From DATJZH01 sp035499215 (lineage in GTDB: Bacteria; Actinomycetota; Actinomycetes; Streptosporangiales; Streptosporangiaceae), in the NCBI GenBank assembly GCA_035499215.1, contig DATJZH010000304.1, positions 1 through 23,681 on the forward strand: a stretch of 23,681 bases of DNA. Reading direction: 5' to 3'. Positions 15,385 to 22,707 of the stretch are shown piece after piece; the first letter of the stretch is position 1; the number at the start of each line of letters is the position of its first letter. The position numbers were made by a program, and so were the translations under genes. The notes beneath the pieces were generated by a model. It was given only the letters and a program-made list of their open reading frames with translations, was not told the origin of the DNA and ran no database searches.

Positions 15385-15423
15385 TGAGACTGCGGGCAGC
15401 ACCGTGGAGCACGGAGGTTCAGC

Positions 15424-15636
15424 ATGGCGACTAAGGACACCGGCGGCCAGCGGCAGGTTCCCCGCCGCGACGACGACGAAGAGCAGGAGAGCGCGCCCCA
15501 GGGCGGCGAAGGCGTCAAGGAGCGGCAGGACAAGCTCGCTGACGACGTCGACGCGATACTGGACGAGATCGACGAGGTCCTGGAGGAGAACGCCGAGGAG
15601 TTCGTCAGGTCGTACGTGCAGAAAGGCGGCGAATAA
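15424..15636 (+). CDS. pup: Prokaryotic ubiquitin-like protein Pup, ending in Gly-Gly-Glu
   Basis: This 70-residue, largely disordered and acidic modifier is attached by PafA to substrate lysines and marks them for Arc and the proteasome. The N-terminal half is flexible and charged. The C-terminal half holds the helix-forming DDVDAILDEIDEVLEENAEE that binds the Arc coiled coil, then FVRSYVQKGGE. The last codon before TAA is GAA (Glu), not CAG/CAA (Gln), so this Pup is made ready for ligation through its terminal glutamate. It is slightly longer than the 64-residue mycobacterial Pup. A Shine-Dalgarno sequence GGAGG (15413-15417) lies 6 nt before the ATG. It sits between dop and prcB as in most actinobacteria. 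Confidence 0.97.
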   Translation: MATKDTGGQRQVPRRDDDEEQESAPQGGEGVKERQDKLADDVDAILDEIDEVLEENAEEFVRSYVQKGGE

Positions 15637-15649
15637 CGCCGTAGCGCTG

Positions 15650-15673
15650 CTGCCGCGCCCCGCGCTGCGGCAG
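15650..15673 (+). terminator. Hairpin between pup and prcB
   Basis: CTGCCGC (15650-15656) and GCGGCAG (15667-15673) form a 7-bp stem with a 10-nt loop, starting 13 nt after the pup stop. It may attenuate transcription or stabilise pup mRNA so that Pup is made in excess over the proteasome. No T-run follows. Confidence 0.35.
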
Positions 15674-15679
15674 TAGGGT
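15674..15679 (+). promoter_or_regulatory. -10 box (TAGGGT) for prcB
   Basis: TAGGGT directly follows the pup-prcB hairpin. Transcription would start near 15686, leaving about 30 nt of leader that includes the ribosome binding site of prcB. Confidence 0.3.
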
Positions 15680-15717
15680 CAGTCAGGTACTCCAGGCGCA
15701 CTACCGGAAGGATCCGC

Positions 15718-16587
15718 GTGGGCTCTGATACTCACCGGCGGCAGCCCATGGCGGCATATCTGACCGCGGGGACCTCGTCGTTCGCCGACTTCCTCTCGGC
15801 GGCGGCCCCGGACCTGCTGCCGGGCGCCGCGGTGGCCGGTCCGGGCGCGGCCGCGCTGGCCCGCGAGCTGCCCCACGGGACCACGATCGTGGCCGCGAGC
15901 TGCCAGGGCGGCGTCGTCATGGCCGGTGACCGGCGCGCGACCGCGGGCAACGTGATCTCCCAGCGCGACATCGAGAAGGTCTTCCGCAGCGACGAGTTCT
16001 CCTGCATCGGCATCGCGGGCGTCGCTGGCATCGGCATCGAGCTTGTCCGGCTCTTCCAGGTCGAGCTCGAGCATTACGAGAAGATCGAGGGCCGCGGCCT
16101 GTCCCTCGAGGGCAAGGCGAACCGGCTGGCGACGATCGTCCGGGGCAACCTCAGTGCCGCCATGCAGGGACTCGTCGTCGTCCCCCTGTTCGCCGGGTTC
16201 GACGAGGACACCGAAGCTGGCCGGATTTTCAGCTACGACGTGGCCGGCGGCCGGTATGAGGAGCACCGGTTCTACTCGATCGGCTCGGGCTCGCTGTTCG
16301 CCCGCGGCTCGCTGAAGAAGCTCTACGCCGACGGCTTGCCGCTCGCGGACGCGGTGCTGGCCTGCATGCAGGCGCTCTACGACGCCGCCGACGACGACTC
16401 GGCCACCGGGGGACCCGACCTTACCCGGCAGATCTATCCGGTAATCGCGACGGTCACGGCGGACGGCTTCGAGCGGCTGTCCGAGGAGCAGGCAGCCGGG
16501 TACGCGCAGACCGTGATGGAGGGCCGGATGCAGCGGCCCGACGGCCCGCCGGCACCGCTGCGCCAGGCCAGCAGCACCCACGATTAA
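15718..16587 (+). CDS. prcB: 20S proteasome beta subunit PrcB
   Basis: This 289-residue catalytic beta subunit forms the two inner seven-membered rings of the 20S particle. A propeptide of 54 residues, including the conserved TAGTSSFADFLSAAAPDLLP, is predicted to be removed by self-cleavage in HG/TTIVAA, exposing Thr55 as the N-terminal nucleophile. In mature numbering Thr1, Asp17 (MAGDRRA) and Lys33 (IEKVF) are all present, so the subunit should be active. The GTG start has a Shine-Dalgarno-like GGAAGGAT about 6 nt upstream; an in-frame ATG at 15748 would still leave the conserved part of the propeptide. Unlike in many relatives, the stop is 102 bp from prcA rather than overlapping or touching it. 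The C-terminal 25 residues are Pro/Ala/Gln-rich. Confidence 0.96.
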   Translation: MGSDTHRRQPMAAYLTAGTSSFADFLSAAAPDLLPGAAVAGPGAAALARELPHGTTIVAASCQGGVVMAGDRRATAGNVISQRDIEKVFRSDEFSCIGIAGVAGIGIELVRLFQVELEHYEKIEGRGLSLEGKANRLATIVRGNLSAAMQGLVVVPLFAGFDEDTEAGRIFSYDVAGGRYEEHRFYSIGSGSLFARGSLKKLYADGLPLADAVLACMQALYDAADDDSATGGPDLTRQIYPVIATVTADGFERLSEEQAAGYAQTVMEGRMQRPDGPPAPLRQASSTHD

Positions 16588-16689
16588 CGCCCGGCGAGAA
16601 GCCCGCCGGCCGGTCCCGGCTCACGCGGGCCAGCCCTGGCCCAGGAACTACGCCACAGCCGACTAACTCAGGTAAGGGAAGCGCCACCG
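16588..16689 (+). other. prcB-prcA spacer with a hairpin
   Basis: These 102 bp hold no gene. GGGCCAG (16627-16633) is exactly inverted as CTGGCCC (16636-16642), a compact GC-rich hairpin. A purine-rich AAGGGAAG before 16683 serves as the prcA ribosome binding site. TAACTC near 16664 is the only weak -10 candidate. Confidence 0.5.
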
Positions 16690-17487
16690 GTGTCGATGCC
16701 GTTCTACGTCTCGCCCGAGCAGGTGATGAAGGACAAGGCGGACTACGCGCGCAAGGCCATCACGCGCATCCGCAGCGGTGTCGTCATCGAGTACGACGCA
16801 GGCATCCTGTTCGTCGCCCCTAACCCGTCCCGCGCGCTGCGGAAGTTCAGCGAGCTGTATGACCGGATCGGCTTCGCTGCGGTAGGCAGGTACAACGAGT
16901 TCGAGCGGCTGCGCCAGGCCGGAGTGCGCTACGCCGACCTGACCGGCTACCAGTACCACCGGCAGGACGTCACGGCCCGGGGCCTGGCGAACTGGTACGC
17001 GCAGATGCTCGGCACGATCTTCACCGAGAGCAACAAGCCGCTCGAGGTTGAGATCGTCGTCGCCGAGGTGGGGCAGACCGCGGACCGGGACCAGATATAC
17101 CGCATTACCTTCGATGGATCGGTCACTGACGAGCACAATTTCGTGGTCATGGGCGGCCAGGCTGACCAGGTCGCGGCCGTGGTCAAGGACCGCTACTCGG
17201 ACGGGATGACGCTGTCGGGCGCGATGGCGGTGGCGCTCGCCGCGCTGTCGGGCCAGGGGAACGGCGAGCGCCAGGAAATTACCGCAGGGCAGCTGGAAGT
17301 GGCGGTGCTCGAGCGCGCGCGGTCGCACCGGACATTCCGCCGGCTCACCGGCAGGCGGCTGGAAGCGCTGCTCACGCAGGGCCGTCCGGAGCGGACGGGC
17401 GCCGCGGCCCGGCCGGAGACGGGTAACCCCGGTGATGCGACCAGACCGGATGGAGCCGGGACTGAGGGGGGCGAGGACGGCAACTAG
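16690..17487 (+). CDS. prcA: 20S proteasome alpha subunit PrcA
   Basis: This 265-residue alpha subunit forms the outer rings of the 20S core, gates the pore and binds the Arc C-termini. The N-terminus MSMPFYVSPEQVMKDKADYA matches the gating and first-helix region of mycobacterial PrcA. Further family blocks are ILFVAPNPSRALRKFSELYD, RIGFAAVGRYNEFERLR, YAQMLGTIFTE, YRITFDGSV and VVMGGQ. There is no catalytic threonine, as expected. The last 40 or so residues are a Gly/Pro/Glu-rich tail. GTG 16690 is preferred over the ATG at 16696 because GGGAAG lies 7 nt before it and the extra Met-Ser matches relatives. It is followed by a 154-bp gap and then by a dehydrogenase rather than directly by pafA. 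Confidence 0.96.
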   Translation: MSMPFYVSPEQVMKDKADYARKAITRIRSGVVIEYDAGILFVAPNPSRALRKFSELYDRIGFAAVGRYNEFERLRQAGVRYADLTGYQYHRQDVTARGLANWYAQMLGTIFTESNKPLEVEIVVAEVGQTADRDQIYRITFDGSVTDEHNFVVMGGQADQVAAVVKDRYSDGMTLSGAMAVALAALSGQGNGERQEITAGQLEVAVLERARSHRTFRRLTGRRLEALLTQGRPERTGAAARPETGNPGDATRPDGAGTEGGEDGN

Positions 17488-17579
17488 CCCGTTAGCGGGT
17501 GAAACGCGCGCCAGCCGGCGGCTGCCCGGCTTCGGCCGGGCCGCGCCGCCTGGAACGGCGGCCAGGGGCCGCGCCGTTG

Positions 17580-17585
17580 TAGTGT
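17580..17585 (+). promoter_or_regulatory. -10 box (TAGTGT) for the dehydrogenase-pafA unit
   Basis: TAGTGT would initiate around 17592, giving a leader of about 50 nt ending in a strong AGGAGGAGA ribosome binding site before the GTG at 17642. Any transcript from here would also cover pafA. Confidence 0.3.
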
Positions 17586-17641
17586 CGAGGGGATATGCGG
17601 CCCGACCGGAGCGCGCCGGCGCGGGCAGCAGGAGGAGAGAC

Positions 17642-19102
17642 GTGACTGGCGACCTGGCAGGCATTACCGGTATCGAGCCGCCGACCGGGCTGCTGATCGG
17701 CGGACAGTGGTCACCTGGACAGTGCGGCGCGCTGCCCGTCATCGATCCGGCTACCGAAGAGGCCCTCGCCGAGGTGGCCGACGCGAGCATCAAGGACGCG
17801 CTTGACGCGGTGACCGCCGCCTACGATGCGCTGCCGGCCTGGGCGGCGCGGCCGCCGCGGGAGCGCGGCGAGTGCCTGCGCCGCACCTTCGAGCTGATGA
17901 CGGCATGCGCCGAGCCGCTGGCCCGGCTGATGGTCTGCGAAAACGGCAAGGCGCTGCGGGATGCAAGGGCCGAGGTCAGCTACGCTGCCGAGTTCTTCCG
18001 CTGGTACGCGGAGGAGGCGGTCCGCAATTCCGGCGCGCTGACCATTGCCCCCGCTGGCGCCAGCAGGATCATGGTCGCGCATCAGCCGGTGGGCGTCAGC
18101 GTCCTGGTCACGCCGTGGAACTTCCCGGCGGCGATGGCAACCCGCAAGATCGGGCCCGCGCTGGCGGCCGGCTGCACGATCGTGCTCAAGCCGGCCAAGG
18201 AAACCCCGCTGACCGCCCTCGCCATCGCGGCCCTGCTGACCGACGCCGGCGTGCCCGACGGCGTCGTCAACGTGCTGCCGACGGCCTCGCCCGGCCCGCT
18301 GACTGCGGCCATGCTCGCCGATCCGCGCGTACGCAAGCTGTCTTTCACCGGCTCGACCGAGGTCGGCAGGACGCTGCTGCGGACAGCCGCCGACACCATC
18401 ACGAACTGCTCGATGGAGCTGGGCGGCAATGCCCCGTTCCTGGTCTTCGAGGATGCCGACATCGACGCGGCAGTCGAGGGCGCGGTCATCGCCAAGATGC
18501 GCAACGGCGGCGAGGCCTGCACCGCGGCTAACCGGTTCTACGTGCATGAGGACGTTGCCGGCGAGTTCTCGGCCCAGCTCGCGGCCCGGCTGGACGCGGT
18601 CCGGGTCGGACCGGGGCTGGAGGAGGGCGTTGAACTCGGCCCGCTGGTCAACTCGGACACCCGCTCGAAGGTCGCCGGGCTCGTCGAGTCGGCGGCCAGG
18701 GAGGGCGCCCGGATTGTCATCGGCGGCAAGGCGCCCGGCCGCCCTGGTTATTTCTACCCGCCCACGGTGCTCGATGACGTGCCCCCGGACGCGGCCATCC
18801 TGAGCCAGGAGATCTTCGGCCCGGTCGCGCCCGTCGTCAAGTTCGCCAGCACCGACCAGGCGATCGCTCTGGCCAACGACACCGAGTACGGCCTGGTGGC
18901 CTACCTGTACACGCGTGACCTGCGCCGCGCGCTGCAGGTATCCGAGGCGCTCGAATCCGGGATGGTGGGAGTCAACCGCGGCGTGGTATCAGACCCGGCC
19001 GCCCCCTTCGGCGGCGTCAAGCAGTCCGGGCTGGGCCGCGAAGGCGGCCACGACGGCCTGCTCGAGTTCACCGAGACCAAGTACATCGCTGTCGAATGGT
19101 GA
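17642..19102 (+). CDS. Aldehyde dehydrogenase, succinate-semialdehyde dehydrogenase type
   Basis: This 486-residue NAD(P)-dependent aldehyde dehydrogenase most resembles succinate-semialdehyde dehydrogenases (GabD family), which convert succinic semialdehyde, a product of GABA and glutamate breakdown, to succinate. Visible motifs are the cofactor region TPWNFPAAMATRKIGPALAA and KPAKETPL, FTGSTEVGR, the general base Glu259 in MELGGNAP and the nucleophile Cys293 in GEACTAANR. The C-terminal EIFGPVAPVVKF and FGGVKQSGLGREGG blocks are intact. Substrate is inferred from family resemblance only. GTG 17642 follows a strong AGGAGGAGA at good spacing. The frame is open a further 210 nt upstream, but that part overlaps the prcA end and is not dehydrogenase-like. 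The stop is 9 bp before pafA, so the two genes are probably one transcription unit. Confidence 0.92.
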   Translation: MTGDLAGITGIEPPTGLLIGGQWSPGQCGALPVIDPATEEALAEVADASIKDALDAVTAAYDALPAWAARPPRERGECLRRTFELMTACAEPLARLMVCENGKALRDARAEVSYAAEFFRWYAEEAVRNSGALTIAPAGASRIMVAHQPVGVSVLVTPWNFPAAMATRKIGPALAAGCTIVLKPAKETPLTALAIAALLTDAGVPDGVVNVLPTASPGPLTAAMLADPRVRKLSFTGSTEVGRTLLRTAADTITNCSMELGGNAPFLVFEDADIDAAVEGAVIAKMRNGGEACTAANRFYVHEDVAGEFSAQLAARLDAVRVGPGLEEGVELGPLVNSDTRSKVAGLVESAAREGARIVIGGKAPGRPGYFYPPTVLDDVPPDAAILSQEIFGPVAPVVKFASTDQAIALANDTEYGLVAYLYTRDLRRALQVSEALESGMVGVNRGVVSDPAAPFGGVKQSGLGREGGHDGLLEFTETKYIAVEW

Positions 19103-19111
19103 GCTGAGCGC

Positions 19112-20470
19112 GTGGACAGACGGATATTCGGGCTGGAGAACGAGTACGGAGTCACGTGCACATTCCGCGGCCAGCGCCGGCTCTCGCCCGACGAGGTGGC
19201 CAGGTACCTGTTCCGCCGGGTGGTGTCGTGGGGCCGCAGCAGCAACGTCTTCCTGCGTAACGGCGCCAGGCTCTACCTCGATGTGGGCAGCCATCCCGAG
19301 TACGCCACCCCGGAATGCGACAGCCTGGTGGACCTGGTCACCCATGACAAGGCGGGCGAGCGGATACTCGAGGGGCTGCTGGTGGACGCCGACCGGCGGC
19401 TGCGGGAAGAGGGCATCGCCGGGGATATCTACCTGTTCAAGAACAACACCGACTCCGCTGGCAACTCCTACGGCTGCCATGAGAATTACCTGGTCGGCCG
19501 GCACGGCGAGTTCGGCAGGCTGGCCGACGTTCTGATCCCCTTCCTGGTCACCCGGCAGATCATCTGTGGTGCCGGGAAAGTGCTGCAGACTCCGCGCGGT
19601 GCCGTCTACTGCGTCAGCCAGCGGGCCGAGCACATCTGGGAGGGCGTCTCGTCGGCGACCACCCGGTCCCGGCCGATCATCAACACCCGCGATGAACCGC
19701 ACGCCGACGCCGAGCGGTTCCGGCGGCTGCATGTCATCGTCGGTGACTCGAACATGAGCGAGACCACGATGCTGCTCAAGGTCGGGGCGACCGATCTGGT
19801 GCTGCGGATGGTCGAGGCAGGGACCGTCATGCGGGACCTGACGCTGGAGAACCCGATCCGGGCGATCAGGGACGTCAGCCATGACATGACCGGGCGGCGC
19901 AAGGTCCGGCTGGCCAACGGGCGTGAGGTGAGTGCCCTGGACATCCAGCAGGAATACCTGTCCAAGGCCGGCGACTTCGTGGACCGCAAGGGTGCTGATC
20001 CGATTACGGAGCGGGTGCTCAGCCTGTGGGAGCGCACGATCGGCGCCGTGGAAACCGGCGATCTCGGGCCCGTCGCGCGGGAGATCGACTGGGTCACCAA
20101 GTATCAGCTGATCGAGCGGTACCGGGCCAAGCACGACCTGGCGCTGTCCTCGCCGCGGGTAGCCCAGCTTGACCTCGCCTACCACGATGTGCATCGCGGC
20201 AGGGGCCTCTATTACCTGCTGCAGCACCGCGGCGCCGTCGAGCGGGCCTGCCGGGATATCGAAATCTTCGAGGCGAAATCCGTGCCGCCGCAGACGACCA
20301 GGGCACGGCTGCGCGGCGAGTTCATCCGCAGGGCACAGGAACGGCGCCGGGATTTCACGGTGGACTGGGTGCACCTGAAGCTCAACGACCAGGCTCAGCG
20401 CACCGTGCTGTGCAAGGACCCGTTCCGCTCCGTCGACGAGCGTGTGGAGAAGCTCATCGCCGGCATGTAG
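19112..20470 (+). CDS. pafA: Pup-protein ligase PafA
   Basis: This 452-residue ligase uses ATP to phosphorylate the C-terminal Glu of Pup and joins it to lysine side chains of target proteins. Length equals that of M. tuberculosis PafA. The carboxylate-amine ligase core is intact: Glu9 and Glu11 in FGLENEYG, catalytic Asp57 in LYLDVGSHPEYATPECD, YLFKNNTDSAGNSYGCHENY, SRPIINTRDEPHADAE, and the C-terminal FTVDWVHLKLNDQAQRTVLC. The Dop-specific loop is absent, which distinguishes it from the paralogue at 13782. GTG 19112 gives the standard N-terminus, only 9 bp behind the dehydrogenase stop and with little Shine-Dalgarno signal, so translation may depend on coupling to that gene. A promoter for the next gene begins about 50 bp after the stop. 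Confidence 0.97.
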   Translation: MDRRIFGLENEYGVTCTFRGQRRLSPDEVARYLFRRVVSWGRSSNVFLRNGARLYLDVGSHPEYATPECDSLVDLVTHDKAGERILEGLLVDADRRLREEGIAGDIYLFKNNTDSAGNSYGCHENYLVGRHGEFGRLADVLIPFLVTRQIICGAGKVLQTPRGAVYCVSQRAEHIWEGVSSATTRSRPIINTRDEPHADAERFRRLHVIVGDSNMSETTMLLKVGATDLVLRMVEAGTVMRDLTLENPIRAIRDVSHDMTGRRKVRLANGREVSALDIQQEYLSKAGDFVDRKGADPITERVLSLWERTIGAVETGDLGPVAREIDWVTKYQLIERYRAKHDLALSSPRVAQLDLAYHDVHRGRGLYYLLQHRGAVERACRDIEIFEAKSVPPQTTRARLRGEFIRRAQERRRDFTVDWVHLKLNDQAQRTVLCKDPFRSVDERVEKLIAGM

Positions 20471-20514
20471 CCATGGCTGGTTCGCGGCCTCTCGACTACT
20501 GAACGCGCTGATGC

Positions 20515-20527
20515 ACTCACCGTGAGT
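20515..20527. promoter_or_regulatory. Operator-like palindrome at a promoter
   Basis: ACTCAC and GTGAGT flank a single C, making a perfect 13-bp palindrome that ends 3 nt before the -10 box at 20531. It sits between the usual -35 and -10 positions, where a bound repressor or a MerR-like activator would act. The regulator is unknown. Confidence 0.35.
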
Positions 20528-20536
20528 TGCTAGGCT
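20528..20536 (+). promoter_or_regulatory. Extended -10 promoter (TGCTAGGCT) for the membrane protein gene
   Basis: TGC followed by TAGGCT fits an extended -10 element, with transcription starting near 20543. This leaves about 100 nt of leader before the first ATG of the membrane protein gene. Confidence 0.4.
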
Positions 20537-20591
20537 CGCAAGGCGCGCCGCCCGCACGCGGCATGCGAGCAGAGCCGGGGGGTTAGTTTCG

Positions 20592-20684
20592 GTGCCGATC
20601 TACGCCGCGCCAGCCGTTCCGCCCGCGACGCACTGCCGGGCATGCGGGACGCGCCGGGCAACGGCCGGCTGGCGTGCCCGGTAG
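20592..20684 (+). CDS. Possible 30-codon upstream ORF
   Basis: A GTG at 20592 preceded by a run of six G (20577-20582) opens a 30-residue frame containing HCRACGTRR, a Cys-x2-Cys pair. It overlaps the start of the membrane protein gene in another frame. It has a better ribosome binding signal than the large gene, so a regulatory leader peptide is possible, but a chance frame is equally plausible in DNA this GC-rich. Confidence 0.15.
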   Translation: MPIYAAPAVPPATHCRACGTRRATAGWRAR

Positions 20685-22675
20685 CCCCCTGTCGCCGGCA
20701 GCACCGACAGCTGCGGGCTGACGGCATGAGCCTGCCGCGAATCGGCCGGCCGGCCAGGGCAGGCCAGGCGCGCGTCCGGCTCCGGCTGGCGGGACTGGCG
20801 CGCCGGTCGCCGCGGCTGCGCGGGCCGGCCGCAGGAAGCCAGCGGCCGGAGTCCCCGCGCGCCGTGTCCCCGCGGCTCACGCTGCCGCGGCGCACGTTCG
20901 CGCGGCTCACGCTGCCGCGGCTCAGACGTCCGCTCGTGCTCTTGCGCTTCACGCCCCCCCGGGCACTGGTGCGCCGCGGGCTGAGGAGGCTTGCCCGACC
21001 GCTGCGCCCGCTCCGGCGGCTGCGCCGGCCGGGGCCGGGCCGGCCCGGGCTGCGCCGGCCCGGGCTGCTCAGGCCGGCCGCCATCGCCGCAGCGATCTCA
21101 TGGCTGCTGGCCGGAATCGCGCTCTTCACCTGCTATCTGCATGCCTCCCGGACGGTCGCCGTCAACTCCGACGGCGCCGCGAACGCGCTGCAGGCCTGGG
21201 GCATGCTGCACGGCAACATGCTGCTTCGGGGCTGGCAGCTGTCCGACGTGTCCTTCTACACCACCGAGCTGCCCCAGTACATGCTGATCGAGCTGGCGCG
21301 CGGGCTGACCCCCGATGTCGTGCACATTGCCGGCGCGATGACATACACGCTGCTCGTGCTGCTCGCGGCCGGGCTCGCCAAGGGCCGGGCGACCGGCATC
21401 GAGGCAACGGCACGGATCTTGCTCACCGTCGGCATCATGCTGGCCCCGCAGCCTGGCAGCGCCAGCTACGTGCTGCTGCTCTCGCCGGATCATGTCGGCA
21501 GCTCAGTGCCCGTGCTGACCGCCTGGATCCTGCTCGACCGCTCCCGGCGGCGCTGGTACGTGCCGCTCGCAGCGGGCGCGCTGCTGGCCTGGGCCCTCGT
21601 GGCGGACGGCATCGTGGCTCTCACCGGGGCGGCCCCGCTGGCCATCGTGGGCGTCAGCCGCGCTTACCTGCGGACCGCGGGCCGGCGGCGGCCGCTGCGG
21701 GCCAGCTGGTTCGAGTTATCGCTGGCAGCGTGCGCGCTGCTGGCCGCCTCAGGCGCCAGAGCTGCCCTGTCGGCCATCAGATCGGCAGGCGGGTTCGTCC
21801 TCTGGCCGGTGGCAAATGCCCTGGCCGCCTTCAGCCAGCTGCCGCAGCACCTCATGCTGACGATTCAGGGTCTGCTGATGCTGTTCGGCGCCGACTTCTT
21901 CAGTCACACCCTCGGCTACGTCTCCGGCCTTGCCATGCTTCATCTTGTCGGTCTGGGCCTGGCCGCCTGGGGGCTGTGCGCGGCGCTGCGGCGGTTCGCC
22001 GGCCAGGACCTGGCGGTGCAGCTGCTCGCCGTGGGGGCAGTGCTCAGCCTGGCGGCCTACCTGTTCGGGCAGCGCCCGATAGACATCTACAGCACCAGGG
22101 AATACGCCGCCGTTCTGCCGCTGGCGGCTGTCCTGGCAGGCCGCCTCCTGGCGGCCCGGCTGCGGCGCGCCCGGCTGCTGCCCGCGCTGGCCATCGTCTT
22201 GCTGGGCTACGCGGCGAGCCTGAGCCGTCTCGTGGCGGAGCCGCCCGTGCCGCCTGCCAACCAGCAGCTGGCCGGCTGGCTGATCTCCCACCGGCTCGAT
22301 TCAGGCCTGGCGGGATACTGGATCGCCAATAGCGTGACGCTCGACAGCGGGGGGCGGATCGCGCTGCGCTCCGTCGCGGCAGCCGCCGGCAAGGTCGCCG
22401 CGGGCAGCTGGGAGACCCAGCTGGCCTGGTACAGCGCGAGGGCGCACGCGGCCAACTTCATCGTCCTGGCTCCGGCCGGCCCTGACCAGCCGCCATATCC
22501 GTGGATCAGCGACGTCCGCGCCGCCTTCGGGCAGCCGGCCCGCATCTACTACCCGGGCAGCTACACCGTGCTTGTGTGGAACAAGAACCTGATGGCCGAT
22601 CTCGGCCCGGCGGCAAGTCCGGTCTCGAGTCCATCCAGTGCCGGGGCGGCGGGCAGACTTCAGCCGGTAGGCTGA
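20642..22675 (+). CDS. Polytopic membrane protein, possible GT-C-like glycosyltransferase
   Basis: A membrane protein of up to 677 residues. From about residue 146 it has some 11-12 hydrophobic helices. The first extracytoplasmic loop contains VNSDGAANALQAWGMLHGN and YTTELPQYMLIE, and the acidic residue in a first loop is reminiscent of GT-C glycosyltransferases. The C-terminal 110 residues form a soluble domain ending YYPGSYTVLVWNKNLM. The first 145 residues are extremely rich in Arg, Pro and Leu with short repeats (RLTLPR twice). The true start is unclear: ATG 20642, ATG 20726 and later GTG codons all lack a Shine-Dalgarno sequence. It lies between pafA and the FKBP gene, which are neighbours in Streptomyces, so it looks inserted here. 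Function and lipid-linked sugar use are inference only. Confidence 0.75.
   Translation: MRDAPGNGRLACPVAPCRRQHRQLRADGMSLPRIGRPARAGQARVRLRLAGLARRSPRLRGPAAGSQRPESPRAVSPRLTLPRRTFARLTLPRLRRPLVLLRFTPPRALVRRGLRRLARPLRPLRRLRRPGPGRPGLRRPGLLRPAAIAAAISWLLAGIALFTCYLHASRTVAVNSDGAANALQAWGMLHGNMLLRGWQLSDVSFYTTELPQYMLIELARGLTPDVVHIAGAMTYTLLVLLAAGLAKGRATGIEATARILLTVGIMLAPQPGSASYVLLLSPDHVGSSVPVLTAWILLDRSRRRWYVPLAAGALLAWALVADGIVALTGAAPLAIVGVSRAYLRTAGRRRPLRASWFELSLAACALLAASGARAALSAIRSAGGFVLWPVANALAAFSQLPQHLMLTIQGLLMLFGADFFSHTLGYVSGLAMLHLVGLGLAAWGLCAALRRFAGQDLAVQLLAVGAVLSLAAYLFGQRPIDIYSTREYAAVLPLAAVLAGRLLAARLRRARLLPALAIVLLGYAASLSRLVAEPPVPPANQQLAGWLISHRLDSGLAGYWIANSVTLDSGGRIALRSVAAAAGKVAAGSWETQLAWYSARAHAANFIVLAPAGPDQPPYPWISDVRAAFGQPARIYYPGSYTVLVWNKNLMADLGPAASPVSSPSSAGAAGRLQPVG
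20871..20920 (+). repeat. 30-bp-period direct repeat in the Arg-rich N-terminal region
   Basis: Positions 20871-20890 and 20901-20920 are identical over 20 bp, encoding RLTLPR at a ten-residue period. A second repeat of 14 bp with period 15 lies at 21040-21053 and 21055-21068 in the same gene. Confidence 0.8.
22668..22673 (+). promoter_or_regulatory. -10 box (TAGGCT) for the FKBP lipoprotein gene
   Basis: TAGGCT overlaps the stop codon of the membrane protein gene. Transcription would start near 22680, giving a leader of about 28 nt with GAGGA (22698-22702) 5 nt before the ATG at 22708. Confidence 0.35.
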
Positions 22676-22707
22676 CTCCGCTCATGATCCCGACATTGAG
22701 GACTCAC

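Noticed and set aside
17432..17641. Longer N-terminus for the aldehyde dehydrogenase
   Set aside because: The extra 70 codons overlap the end of prcA, are not dehydrogenase-like, and the strong ribosome binding site points to GTG 17642.
18989..20557. A 522-codon open frame antisense to pafA
   Set aside because: It mirrors the conserved pafA frame. A similar antisense frame exists opposite dop (13443-15068), as expected for paralogues with the same codon bias.
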